Shown one piece after another: positions 20,855-31,832 of a stretch of DNA of 64,000 nt. Within the stretch, counting starts at the first letter, position 1. Every line of letters begins with the position of its first letter. The stretch is taken from positions 21,973,001 to 22,037,000 of the forward strand of contig NC_037092.1 of the NCBI RefSeq assembly GCF_002994745.2, written 5' to 3'. Origin of the DNA: Rosa chinensis (taxonomy: Eukaryota > Streptophyta > Magnoliopsida > Rosales > Rosaceae). The notes beneath the pieces were generated by a model, which made no database searches, was not told the DNA's origin, and saw only the letters and a list, made by a program, of their open reading frames with translations. Position numbers and translations under genes: made by a program.

Positions 20855-21682
20855 AGATAGGGAAGAATTGTACCAAGGCTGAGGATTTTGTAGGGAAGCA
20901 CTGGGAAGATGATCCTGAAGGTAGGCCTTGTCTAGGACGAGTAACTGCTAATGCTGAGCCTTCAGAAACTGCAGGAGAGCTACCCATAGTCTTCTTTTGC
21001 TGACCCACCATGTGGACATAAGCATAGCTGCTCTCAAGATCTAATTTGGGCTCTTTGCGCAAAATTCTCCACGAACCTGATCAAAATCAGAGTCCAGACC
21101 ACTCAAGAAAATATGGACCCGGAGTCGGGCCATTGCGGAGCTGAGTTGGGTCACTCCCGCGACCGTGTCTTCTTGAGTTGTGCTCCTGTGATCAATCTCT
21201 TGAAAAATGGCGATCAATTCATTGTAATATGTAGAGAGAGGTCTCCCATTTTGCATAGTAGTGAAGGACTTCCGATTCAATTCGAAAATCCGAGTTTCAT
21301 CAAACCCATCATAGAAAGTTTTGGAAACGGCATCCCAGATTTCCCGAGCGGTACCAAGTCGAATGAACCTTTGCATAAGTGTTGGAATCATTGAATCAAT
21401 AAGCCAACTCTTGACTTTGTGGTTGTCGGTGACCCACGTATCATAGTTGGGATCTCCAAGTGGTGGCTTGGTTGCTGCTCCAGTAAGATAGCCCGCTTTA
21501 TTGCGAGCACCAATACGCATCTCCATAACCTGCGACCAGAGAGAATAGTTGGTCTCATCGAGGATGACTCCTGTAGGGAATGGTGAAGAATCATTGTGGT
21601 ATTGAACATGACCAACTGGTGGAACTGGTGAGGGAGAATCAGATGAGGATGGAAGGACTTTGGTGGTTTCGTCAATGGCCAT
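20855..21682 (-). pseudogene. Copia gag, frameshifted
   Basis: The ATG at 21682 opens a gag of the UBN2/retrotran-gag type (ILDETNYSLWSQVMEMRIGA, WDAVSKTFYDG, LSTYYNELIAIFQEID, RLRVHIFLSGLDSDFDQVRGE). The frame runs into TAG at 21041, but the expected continuation (KEPKLDLESSYAYVHMVGQQ) is in the next frame from about 21060. Reading must return to the first frame before the zinc knuckle. So gag carries at least two small indels. Confidence 0.88.
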
Positions 21683-21820
21683 GATTCAGAATGAGGATTT
21701 GTTTTCGGGTTTCAGGATCTGTACTTGCAGATGAGCACTTCGAAATTCGGGACAAATTCATATTCGGAATTTGGGATTCAAAGGTAGGAGAGTGTTGTCC
21801 TAAGAGTTAGGATTGAACAT

Positions 21821-21832
21821 GTTCTGATACCA
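21821..21832 (-). other. Primer binding site of the copia element
   Basis: On the element strand TGGTATCAGAAC directly follows the 5' LTR. It is complementary to the 3' end of initiator methionine tRNA, the usual copia primer, with one difference from the common TGGTATCAGAGC. Confidence 0.9.
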
Positions 21833-22018
21833 TATCAGAACTGATGGCTTAGAATACGGTGATGATCTTATTCTTCTCCCTAAGGAGGAATATATACTAA
21901 TACATCCCTATACATTAAGGTAAGTAATAAACAAGATATTGGACTCCTATAAGATATCTGATTACAATAGGAAACAAGATCCTAATTAAATACAGAATAT
22001 TCACAGCTCTTTCCAACA
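21833..22018 (-). repeat. 5' LTR of the copia element
   Basis: 186 bp, matching the copy at 17026-17211 except at four positions. It is bordered by the primer binding site on the inner side and by the CTGCC duplication on the outer side. Confidence 0.93.
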
Positions 22019-22868
22019 CTGCCCCTTCCTCAAAAAAAAAAAAAAAGAGATTATTGTGAAATTATAAAAAAAATTTAAGCAATTATTTGATTAGAATCGA
22101 TTTCTTTTGAATGTTCATTTCAGTTAAAGAGATAAATCTCTCAATCGTTGAGAAATTTAGAAGTTGAATCCTTCCAATTGCACATCTTAGGCTCTTGCAT
22201 CCTTCATTATTATTGCCAATTAGAGTGGCTGTTCTCTGGGTCTTGGTCATCGACTCATGGAGGAATTGGCACAAAGTTTAGGGTAAATTATGTTTTGATT
22301 ATATATTGTATTTGATATATATTGATAGAAATTGAGTTTGATGATATGATTATATATTGATAGAAATTGAGTTTGTAAATTATTATTTATCGTTCATTAT
22401 GAACTCAACGTTTTATGGAGAATAATTTTGCAGACTGTTTGTTATTGAAAGTCATTAATAATAGTTTTTTTTTCTTTTTTTTTTTCGTTTCTTTCTTTCT
22501 TCTTCTTCTGCGTCTTCTTCTTCTCGCTTCACTTTATGGTGGGTTTCTCCTTTAGAACAACGGAATTGAATGTAGCCCTTTTAACAATGAAACATTTCTT
22601 GTTGTGTTATTGAAGATGAAAATGTGTGTTATCTACTAACCAAGAATCTTTTTGCTACCGAGAGTCAGTAGGCTATATCTATTATTAGTTATCAACTATT
22701 GAGGTACAATAGTATTTTGAGAAAATATGTCTTAGCATGTCAATGGCAATATCTATTTGCTACTAATTATCACTAGCAATCTTTTCTGGGCAAATTAAAA
22801 ATGTTCGTATTGTGTTGTTGAAGATGCAAATATCTATTTTAACAATACTTCTTTGTTATTAAATATCA

Positions 22869-25725
22869 AGAGCTTTTTACCAATAACTACAATGGGCTAT
22901 AGTTTATTACCACAAGCAAGATTCAAAATCTGTGACCCATGCGGTGATTACACAATAATGAGCCGTCTACCCAAAAATAAAAGAGCACATCAACTTCTGA
23001 TTAATTACAACAATTGCCATAACCTTCAAATCTGTTTTCTCCCAAAACCAAACCCGTCAAATCAATTTCTCCCAAAATCAAAACCTCTCTTCCACTCCGG
23101 CAAAGAAAGACGGTGAAACTAGGCCTCTCGAAGCTCAGCAGTGAGGGTCAACAATGAAGCTAGGTGGCGAGGCAACAAAGCTAGGAGCAGCGAGGCAAGG
23201 CGGTGAAGCTCGACGCAACGAAGCTAGGCACGGCGAGGCTGGGCTGCGATGCTAGGCACAAAGAGGCTAGGGCTTGAAGGTCAGTTGCCTATTGAGAATA
23301 AGTAGCTTAGATTGATGCCTTAAAGGTCAGTAGTCTAAGAAATTTCTAGTTACTGAGGGTCGGTAGCTATGGTCTTTGATTTTTGTGCTCTTTTTGTTGA
23401 ATTTTGTAGATCTCTTTATCTCTTGTGCTCATGCGATCCATAGAAAGTTATGGTTTCAGATCTCGATTGATTATTTTAGCTCGTATACTAATCCTTGTGA
23501 TTTGCTATCATATTAGAATCTTGGATTGCATTTATCTATTTATCTAGTGAAAAGTGAAGCACCGAGTGTTTTTTTGCCTTAGAGATGCATATATGGAACT
23601 AATCCTATTGAGAGTAATTTTTTATTTTTTTGTTGATATTTTGACAATGCTTTGTAACAATGACATTTTGACAAGCATATCATCTTTGTTGATGAATTAT
23701 CAAGCTTTATTCTGCTTTTCTATTTCATTCTTGTTGCTACTGATTTTCATTCTAATGTATAGAACAACTTCTGGTTTTGGATATATTTTGTTCTGCTCTT
23801 TTGTTTGTGATTAGGTTGTTTGCATTCTTATAGGCTATATATGTATGTTGAGTTGTGGAAGAATATCTTTATAAACTTTAGTACATCTATTTCTGGGACA
23901 AGCCAGCTTATCAATCATATTGATGAGGATCAGTAACCTATTGAGGGTTAGTAGTCTATTGAGGAACAATAGCCTATTGAGGATTAGTAGCGCCAATCAC
24001 AAAGCCCAATTCTCTATAGAATTAGTTTGAAATAGTGAGTGGTATATGCTTGAGTGGAATGATGTAATGTAACTGAGTGCATGCTGCATTCACTGTGTTT
24101 TATGCAATTTTATTAGTAATTTTGTGTAAGGCAAGTTGGGTTTCCTATTTGAAATCTGCATTGATCCAAAGGCATGCCTCTGTTTATGAATTTAGATAGC
24201 TCAGCCTAATATAGTCATCTTATCAATTCTTTGAATCTGTTTCAATAGCTTCAGAATTTCATTAAAGCTGCTGATTTCTAGCATATGTATGTTTCATTGG
24301 TTTGATAATGTGGGATACATGATATGATTTCTTTATATTTCTTATCTTTGTATCTCATGATTGTGCATTCAAGAGGGTAAGAAGCCTATTGAGGCTCAGT
24401 AACTTTAAATTTGATGCCATTTTATATACATTCTAAGAAATTTATAAGTTACTGAGGGTCAATAGCTATAGTTTTTGATACTTTCCTTTGCTTTGTGTTC
24501 AAGCCTTCTTAGCTTTGCCTGCTTTGGGTGAAATTTGTGTGCAGCTTTGCTTGATTATTACTCTGTTATGTTTGTATTCTAATAAAAATAGCTCATCTTG
24601 ATTGAAATTTGAACATCTATACTAAAGATTTGATTTTTGAGTAGTGGGCTTGTGTTCCTTCTTAGTCCTCTATGTTTGGTGCAACATGTGTGACTAGTTT
24701 GTGATTGCTATGCTTAAGAATGCTTCATTTCTTTTTGTTTAAAATTTATCTTTCATGTAGCTTCACAACATAGATAGGATTAGATACATGGATAATGAGT
24801 AAGCTACTGAGGGTCAGTATTTAATGAGTAAGTTATTGAGGGTCAGTATTTTTTCATGAAGATGTTCTACTGAGGGTCAATACTCATATTTTAGCATATC
24901 ATATATATAGATTAATCGCAACAGCAAAGAGGAAGAGGAAAGACTTGTGGAAGGAGCAACAAGTACTCAAAAGAAAGACAATAAAGAAAGGCTGTTGCAA
25001 TTAGAGAAGATGATACAACAACTGAAAGAAAGAAGATAAGAGCACAGAGACCCAATTACATACAATATAAATGCAATTCGCATGCATTCTGGACAACCTT
25101 AGACACCTACAGAACAATAATAAAAAGAAGATTAGGGAAGGCTGAAGAAATTTTGGGGATTATATGTTCAGATCTATTAGATCTGTGTTTAAAGTTATAT
25201 GAATTTAGGTTGACCGTTGCTGATCATGATCAAATTTTGAGCTTCTATATCCTATTTTTCTATTTATATCTAATATCAGTTTTCTCAGCTCAAGCTTGAA
25301 ACACTTGGTTACTGATCAATTATCTATTTCATGTAATAATGGATGGGAAGAGATTGATTTATGGGTAGAGAAAACTAAGCTCATTAACACATTCAACTAT
25401 TCAGTATATGTAGATGTATAATGACTTATTAGCTAACAAATTGAATTCTAGAGAGAAATAATACAATCAAATAAAAGAACAAAGATAAGAATGAAGTATC
25501 CTTCAGAATGATATTGAAGGTCAGTAATGTTAAATCACACCAACTCTGCAAAGGTCAGTTTGGTAATTTATATGTTAACAGAAACCAATTTAGAAGTGGA
25601 AGGAAAAGGCCGCATGGGCTTAAGGCTTGCGCATGGAGCAACTAAAGTACCGCAAGAGATATGAAAAAAAACAGGTCTGCTAATGGTAATATATGTGCTG
25701 AAGTTGTACCTAATGGTAATTTGCT
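22869..25725. mobile_element. Mutator-like non-autonomous TIR element (family A, copy 2)
   Basis: It starts AGAGCTTTTTACCAATAAC, identical to the inverted right end of the 2082-3633 element. It ends GGTAATTTGCT, whose inverse (AGCAAATTACCA) is the other end of that element; subterminal blocks also agree (ATTACCAT(C/T)AGCA, CATGCGG). Flanks TAAATATCA (22860-22868) and AAAATATCA (25726-25734) match at 8 of 9 positions, like a target duplication. The interior holds many copies of the GAGGGTCAGTAG hairpin motif and at least one exon-like open segment. No transposase was seen. Confidence 0.7.
24915..25039 (+). pseudogene. Exon-like coiled-coil fragment inside the family-A element
   Basis: Following an ATAG acceptor-like site, about 40 codons are open: a Glu-rich start (NRNSKEEEERLVEGATSTQ) and a heptad-like end (KERLLQLEKMIQQLKERR), then TAA. 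Composition differs sharply from the AT-rich surroundings. I infer a captured 3' exon of an unidentified host gene; there is no database check behind this. Confidence 0.35.
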
Positions 25726-26175
25726 AAAATATCAATAGCAATCTTGATGTTCCTATTATTTTGGTGATAATGCAAATATCTACTTGCTAGTAACTATGAA
25801 TGAAATATCTATTTCCTGTCAAGATTCAGTAGCGATAGCTATTTAGGGTCATTATGGTACTTAGGGTCAATTGCAATCTTCTTTTAATATGTTACTCTTA
25901 TGTTAGTGGTGATGCAAATATCTATGTGCTAGCAACTATCAATGAAATATTTATTTCCTACCAAGATTTAGTAGCGATAATATTTGTTTCCTAGGGTCAA
26001 TACGTTACTGAGAGTCAATAGCAATCTTCTTTTGCAGGAAATATGTTCATCTTATGCTAGTGATGATGGAAATATCTATGTGCTAATTGACTATCAATGA
26101 AATATCAATTTTCTACTAAGATTCAGCAACAATATCTATTTTTTTATATTGAGGATCAGTATGTTACTGAGAGTC

Positions 26176-26262
26176 AATAGTAGTTTTTTTTTTTTTTTTT
26201 TTTGAATAAAGGGCTGGTGCGGCAGCCCTTAAGCCTTGATTAATGAAACTGTCGAATACAAG
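26176..26262 (-). mobile_element. Short 5'-truncated retroposon with poly(A) tail
   Basis: On the minus strand about 70 bases (ending GCAGCCCTTTATTC when read 5'->3' toward the tail) precede an A-run of about 20. It interrupts one of the 165-bp repeat units. The ATTCAAAAA ending is like that of the DUF4283 retroelement at 27.3 kb, so it may be a dead-on-arrival copy of a related LINE. Confidence 0.45.
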
Positions 26263-27334
26263 TCATTTTTTTGCACGAAAAGATGTTCCTATTATGGTAG
26301 TGATGATACTACAAATATTTATGTGCTAATTGACTATCAATGAAATATCTATTTGCTACTGAGGGTCAGTAATGATATCTATTTGTTACTAAGGGTAAAT
26401 AACAATATGTATTTACTACTTATCCTGGTAATTTGCTATTATTTCTAATTGTTAGTTTTGGTAAAGGATTTCAGTCATCGGAATTGATGACAAAATATGA
26501 AAAATCTTGATCTCTGCACGTTAATGAGAATGATATCAGTGTAGAAATAAGAAGATTGAACCTACAACTTTGAAATCTCATGTTTTGTAGTAATGATATT
26601 AGTGTTTCTTTAGTCTTATTAACCGTTGGTGCATAGAATAATTTTCACACTTTTTGAAATGTTATTTATTGAGAATCAATAACTTTCCAAGAGTTGTTCT
26701 TAATAATTGCAAGTTAAAATTAGTTGATGTTTCGAGATGATTGGCAATGTGTGTCAACCAGTTTTTGATAATCGACATGTGAATTGTCTTTTCTGCCACT
26801 TCAATGTTATTCAGTGGCATTTTTGTAAAATTTTTCAATATTAATAGCTTTTGTTGGAAAACCTCAGCTTTACGTGAATCGCGGAAGACCACATGGTCTC
26901 TACATTTGTTTCCTTTGTGCTTGGGAATTGGGGTGAGACAATTTACCTTACTAGTAGTAAATAACTCATCTTAAAACCCCAAAATAACACACTACCATAT
27001 TCGGCTAATGTGGGAAAACTAATAAGTGAAAACATAAGAAATAAAACAAAATAAAAACCATGTTCCAAACTACTATACAACTTAAAAGAGCAACAAATGA
27101 TACCCACCGATGCATGCAACTATGATATTAGACGTTACGAGTACCACCCATATTACATATTCTCCTTTCCTTTTCTCGAAGAGACCGGGACAGCTAGTTG
27201 TTGATAGATGATGATGGATGATGATGGGGTAGACTTGGTAACTTTTGTTTTATCCTAATTAACTCGAGAGAATTATTATTAGGGTTAAATATGGTATTTC
27301 TGTTAAATCTCAACTATTATAATTTTTATGACTA

Positions 27335-27336
<2 letters not shown>

Positions 27337-27365
<29 letters not shown>

Positions 27366-28963
27366 GAATAGAAGTTTATTGTTATTTAATAAATCAACAG
27401 CCAATTGGTCATAGCTTACAAAGCCTACATAAGTAATTCGACAAGAAAATCCGGTAAAACCTATCCAAGCTAAAGTAAACTAATTAAAAAACACTGAGAA
27501 GCTCACATTTAAGCAAGTCTGCCCAAGCATAAGAGAAAGTTTAGCCTCCTACGGAAAGAAATCATTCAACTAGCCCTCACTTGCCAGTCACGCAATTGTG
27601 GTACAAGAAAGAAACTAGAAACGTCATAGAAGACTCCTAGAAACTTAATCACACTCAAACAGGCTTAAGACCCCAAGCAAATCAACTAAACAATAGCTAG
27701 CTCCTTCCCTTGCGAGTTGGAACTGATATTTGCACCAGCATTGTTACCTTCAACTTTCTCATTGCTCAAAGTACTCCTACTCCTTCGACCAACAGGACGA
27801 CCTTTCTTCTTTAGAGCTGTCCCCAGTGAAATCGGAACCTCCACCAACTCATCAAGCTAAATTCCGGTTAGTCCAGTAGCAACAAAGCCTACTGTATCAG
27901 CCCCACCATCAGAAACAAGTCCATGCAGTCCCTGTCCCGTCCCATGCAGACTAGGCCCAAAACCATGCAGACCCGGCCCAAGACCATGCAGACCCGTCCC
28001 AGTCAACTCAGCGGTCAACCCTAACTCAAAGTCAGGGTTTCCCACCGAATTTTCCGGAACGACCACCGCTCCACTTGTAGCCATAGCTGCTGCTCCAACC
28101 ACCGGCTCCACAGGCGATTCCATCTCCAACACCCCTGCTGACGCCAGACGAGTTAACCCTGGCCCACCAGCCGCCGCCACAGAAGCTAGGGATTCCATCT
28201 CCAGAGCACTACCCGACACCACCAACCGCCACACCTCCCTCTCCAGTCTCCGATCACAGATCCCCCTTCCATAATCGAAGAATCCACATGATGTGCAAAA
28301 GGCCATGGCATTTCTCGTATTAGAGCTCCACCCAGACTAAAATAGTCGGCGAAAATTCAAACTTCCGCCGAGCCCATATTTGTCAGCGAACATCTTGGAT
28401 CACATGAATCCTCTGGACCGTGTCCTTCCCCTGCACTGCCCCCTGGTCGACTCGGATGAAAGGCCCCAGAGCACGTCCAATCAGCGTCCGTGCCTTCTCA
28501 TTGCGCATAGCTATACGCAGCCCCTTCATGGCCACCCAAACCTCAAGAAATTGTAGCGGTGCCGGATCGAGAGCCGAAACTCCGTCATACTCAGCCAGCA
28601 GCAGCATGGAATTGTTGTAGAACCATGGACCTCCTGAAAGAACCCGATTCCGCACCTCTCTATCCTTGAATTGGAAGACGAAGATGTCCTCCTCCTCTTG
28701 TCGAATCAAAACTCTCTCTCTTAATCCCCAAACGTTGGAGATCGCCGCCGAGAACGACGAAATCACCACCGTCTTTTTGGACAAGAGCCGGCCATATAAA
28801 TAGAAAAACGAGTCGTGGATCGCATCCTCTCCTCCAGCAAGGCTCACCACGGCCTCCTCAGAAAGTACAGGAGGAGCCATCATCTCCTCTGTCGTCATCA
28901 CACAGTCTCGACCAATTTTGACAGCTAGGGCAAAAGAACCCTAGCAGAGCAAAAAAGTCCACT
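27337..28963 (-). mobile_element. DUF4283-type LINE-like retroelement with poly(A) tail and target duplication
   Basis: ATTTTTATGACTATA at 27322-27336 and ATTTTTATGACAATA at 28964-28978 agree at 14 of 15 positions. A poly(A) tail (T-run at 27351-27365) lies at the 3' end on the minus strand, together with some TA repeats. The body encodes a gag-like ORF1 (DUF4283 then a CCHC-like motif) but no reverse transcriptase, so it is either internally deleted or an ORF1-only non-autonomous element mobilised by a LINE. Confidence 0.75.
27690..28901 (-). pseudogene. DUF4283 / zinc-knuckle ORF1 protein of the LINE-like element
   Basis: The ATG at 28901 opens 172 codons with the DUF4283 pattern: a short acidic start, FLYGRLLSKKTVVISSFSAA, VWGLRERVLIRQEEEDIFVFQF, the GGPWFYNNSMLLL box and LQFLEVWVAMKGLRIAMRNEKARTLIG with the expected spacing. 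It stops near 28383. In another frame from 28306 a degenerate knuckle (FCTSCGFFDYGRGICDR) is followed by GLHG(L/F)GP-type repeats. A third piece near 27700-27850 ends in a basic KKGRPVGRRSRS stretch and SQGKELAIV. The protein probably binds RNA as a nucleocapsid-like factor. Two frame breaks mark this copy as dead. Confidence 0.75.
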
Positions 28964-30040
28964 ATTTTTATGACAATATTGATTTCTTTGTAATTTTTAA
29001 ATGATGGTAGTGATTTTAGTGATACAATTCAGAGTTTCAGACTTCAAATTTCAACTGAGTAAAATAGAAGTCAAGTTTGTTTCAATTTTGATGTTACGAT
29101 CAAGGGAAAGCGCTCGATTGACAAGCTCCTTATAACTGGAACTGTATAAAGGATGCTCTATATCTCAATAGTATTGCACACTATGCTCGAGAATCACATT
29201 TATACCTTAAGATATCTATATACTTCATCCCAAGTCATACCATACCTTTACAAACACCATAACTGAAATCAAACCCATACATATGCGTACGTAAGAAATG
29301 ATTCTATGTTTTTGTTCTGAATCTTCTTTTTACTTTACTTAAACATTCATGAAGATAACGATAATTTCATTTTACTTTTGAATTCAGATACATCCCATCA
29401 AGCCATCTTCGATTCTTTATCTTCTCACGCAGCCATCCCAACTTTCACTCTTTGTCTCCGTTCTCTCATATAGAGAAATCTTTGTGCCTCATGCATGCAC
29501 ATACTGAACATCTGCATCGATCGGGAACTTTGGTTAAGTTATCACTTATCTATCAAACTAGTTAATTATTAGTATCATATATATTCTAATTAACATCATA
29601 TAGGGAACGGGCGGTGACTCAGTGAGTTGTCAGTGTGGCAGACCTTTCTTCTTGGGGATTGAGGGTGAGATTTGCTCCTTACATCGTCCACTTATGAGGA
29701 ACGTATTAATATCTTCTAATCTATTATTTAACTAAAAAAAAAGAATTAAGGCCATATACTTACTATTAGCAACAAAGGAAAAAGAGAATATTTACTAGCA
29801 CACTACGTGCTCTTTCTCAACTTGTTCTTAATTTCTTTATTTAGTTATTTTCATAAACAGTATTAGCCGGTCAATATATTTGCTTACTCAAAATAGAGAG
29901 CATTTCTCGATTATTTATGTGTTACTTAAAGTTGAGAATCAAAATAAATCTGAAATCAAATATCAAAGTACTTTTGAAATGAAGTCTTGGTCTTACACGT
30001 TTATTTTCTTCTTGCTTCAAATTCTCATATGTCTGTCGGT

Positions 30041-30160
30041 GAGCCGTGGTCTATTGGCTAGCTAGTCTAACTAACACTGTAAAAGTCATGAGTTCAAATC
30101 TCACTGTCATCAGGAGTGGAGTGGGGAGTTGCATTGCCATCCAAAATATATATATAAAAA
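30041..30160 (+). mobile_element. SINE-like sequence with tRNA promoter boxes
   Basis: TGGTCTATTGGCTAG (A-box-like) near 30049 and GAGTTCAAATCTCAC (B-box-like) at 30091-30105 have the spacing of a RNA polymerase III internal promoter. A TATATATATAAAAAAA tail follows. Target duplications were not resolved. Confidence 0.45.
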
Positions 30161-30846
30161 AATCTCCTCTGTCCGGTTTCAATGGTAGCAATTTGCCCTA
30201 CAGTTTTGGCAATAGTAAAAATGCACAGATATGTTTGCTGCAATATGCTACAGAATCCTTCAACCACAAAACGCCTTTCTATATAAAGGGAATAGCTGGC
30301 TGACAAATAATTAAGCATCCAATTATTAATAGAACTACGTCCTAAACAATGTTTTGTTTACATAAAAATAATTATGCTTTAATTAATGGTACTAGTGTTG
30401 GTGCACTGTCGGGAAGCATATATATCGATCAAATCTGGGTGGGGTTTCATATTCACAACCCACTAATAGAGGAGTACAGGATTTTGGGATCCAAAACCCA
30501 CCCAAATATTATGTGCTGGCACCACATGCACCATATTGTATTGGATGTCACACATATTTTACTAGTTTTGTTGCGCAATTAATCTGTGACTTTGATCCGC
30601 AGCATCTTTCTCCAACCAAATCTTTGACTATGATAAACCCCACGATTGCCTAGACATTGTTTCTTTTATCCATAGAGGAGTAAGTGGAAAAAACAGTATG
30701 AATTTAAATTTAGGGGGATGATTGGGTGATAAGTGGGAATTGACATGCACTGCCAACATATTTGAAAGTGTTAGCTTCCATACGATGTAATTTTAGGAAC
30801 TAATTGGTAGCGAGCTAGTGTGCTTCTTTAAAAAGCGGTTCTAACA

Positions 30847-31312
30847 GTACTTGGGAGCCAAATTTTCAAAAAATTGGACTTCTTCAGGTGAGGCATTTTG
30901 GACAAGTGAAGTGCCTCATCTAGAACAAAGTTATGCCTTGGTGGAAAGTGATGGACGAGTGCAAACACGCTTGCGTTTCTTGCAATATGTCATTTCATGT
31001 TACACTTAAGAGTAAATTCCAGCTGTCCCACTTAAATTTGCGCTTAAATCCGCATCACAATCGCATTACTTGGGAGCCAAATTTTCAAAAGTAGACTTCA
31101 TAAGGTGAGGCGTTTTGGGCGATGTCCCATGAAGTGACTCATATAGAAAAAGACTAAAAAAAAAAAACAGAAGAAGAAGACTATGGCTTGGTGGAAAGTG
31201 AAGCACAAGTGCAAACACGTTTGCGTTTCTTGCAATATACATGTAATTTCATGTTACACTTAGAGTAAATTCTAGTTATCCCACCTAAATCTGCCCTTAA
31301 ATTGCATCACAA
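30847..31312. repeat. Tandem duplication of about 220 bp
   Basis: Two copies (about 30847-31065 and 31069-31312) share TACTTGGGAGCCAAATTTTC, GGTGAGGC-TTTTGG, GGTGGAAAGTGA, GTGCAAACACG and TTTCATGTTACACTTA blocks in the same order. The second has an extra A-rich segment. No coding potential. Confidence 0.8.
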
Positions 31313-31668
31313 TTTTTTTTTCTCAAAACTTTTTGGAAGCAGCACATAATAAATAAATAAATAATAGAAAAAAAAAATTCCCTAATAAGAGCATAATTTT
31401 AATAACTACCTTCGTCAAACACAATCAACAACTATATCATTCTTAATCCAAAACTATAAAAGGCAGCAACCAAGTGGTACTGTGTAAGTTTTCACTTCAA
31501 AGTCTTCTTAAACAAATAAAAATTGCTATCCAATCCAACAAATTACTTTGGAAAGGTGTTTTTGGTTTTCTTCAACCAAAACATAATCTTTAGACTTTAG
31601 GGTTTTTAAATGGAGTATGATGTATTTCTTCACTTTTTTATTGATGTACACCACAAGTGGTGGGTGTC

Positions 31669-31674
31669 CACGTG
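31669..31674. promoter_or_regulatory. G-box in the promoter of the 31833 gene
   Basis: CACGTG, 34 bases upstream of the TATA box. G-boxes bind bZIP and bHLH factors in plants and often mediate light or ABA responses; whether it works here is untested. Confidence 0.45.
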
Positions 31675-31707
31675 GAAATATGCCATACATATCATGATCT
31701 GCCTACT

Positions 31708-31715
31708 TATATAAA
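31708..31715 (+). promoter_or_regulatory. TATA box of the 31833 gene
   Basis: TATATAAA, 118 bases before the ATG, within CTTATATAAAGGGCC. The paralogous gene at 54091 has the nearly identical CCTATATAAAGGCC at a similar distance. Confidence 0.75.
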
Positions 31716-31832
31716 GGGCCTAAACCCTTTACACCTCTCATCAAAGTCATTTTGGTCGTAATAGAGCTTCCAACAAGTTCCTAGTCAATTTGCCTTCTTT
31801 CAGCTCCTTAGCCTCTTTTCTGAACAACCAAA

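Larger units (their letters stand above)
17026..22018 (-). mobile_element. Full-length Ty1/copia LTR retrotransposon, inactive
   Basis: Two 186-bp LTRs (17026-17211 and 21833-22018) enclose a gag-pol region on the minus strand. A 5-bp target duplication CTGCC is at 17021-17025 and 22019-22023. The LTRs, read on the element's own strand, begin TGTTGGAA and end TTCTGATA. I count four differences between them, about 98% identity, so insertion was fairly recent. The polyprotein has frameshifts in gag and five premature stops, so the copy cannot be autonomous. It has inserted into an older LINE-like retroposon. Confidence 0.95.
16509..22046 (+). mobile_element. 5'-truncated LINE-like retroposon, split by a copia insertion
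   Basis: The 12-base direct repeat GAGATTATTGTG lies at 16497-16508 and 22047-22058. The right copy directly follows an A15 tail preceded by CCCCTTCCTC, which is the hallmark of target-primed reverse transcription. Removing the copia element (17026-22018 plus one 5-bp duplication) leaves an insert of about 540 bases. Its last part is open for about 70 codons (from about 16820 to 17013), with a segment VARSALSANWCNFEY reminiscent of the RNase H-like end of plant LINE proteins. That protein assignment is tentative; the insertion structure is clear. Confidence 0.72.
22440..26437. repeat. Older repeat region with about 165-bp degenerate tandem units, host of a nested element
   Basis: Units with the order ATGTTC-(C/G)TATTAT, GATGCAAATATCTA, (T/G)TGCTA-CTATCAATGAAATATCTATTT, AAGATTCAGTAGC and GTTACTGAGAGTCAATAG recur at about 25740-25890, 25890-26040, 26040-26280 and 26285-26420, with a further partial unit at about 22735-22868 on the other side of the nested element. 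The right edge ends GGTAATTTGCT, like family-A termini, so the host may be an older family-A member; I could not define its left end. Similarity between units is obvious but low. Confidence 0.55.
22660..26690. repeat. Dispersed hairpin motif TACTGA-GGG-TCAGTA (more than 20 degenerate copies)
   Basis: Perfect copies occur at 24805-24819 and 26357-26371. Near copies differing by one to three bases are found around 23368, 23945, 24446, 24830, 24866, 26012 and 26164, with many weaker ones (for example around 23930-23990 and 24385). The motif is an inverted repeat with arms of six or seven bases and a GGG loop. It is always on the same strand here, and appears reversed at about 2719 in the sister element. 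Confidence 0.8.
28980..31740. other. Intergenic DNA with SINE-like piece and short duplication
   Basis: AT-rich with no supported gene. It includes a tRNA-like SINE candidate (about 30041-30160) and a tandem duplication at about 30847-31312. The last 100 bases act as promoter of the small gene at 31833. Confidence 0.6.

Noticed and set aside
22440..22470. Left end of a larger family-A element enclosing the nested copy
   Set aside because: The right edge (GGTAATTTGCT at about 26427-26437) fits the family, but no matching left terminus or target duplication could be identified.
29606..29720. Possible second SINE (GGGCGGTGACTCAGTGAG...)
   Set aside because: No convincing A and B box pair with correct spacing could be found.
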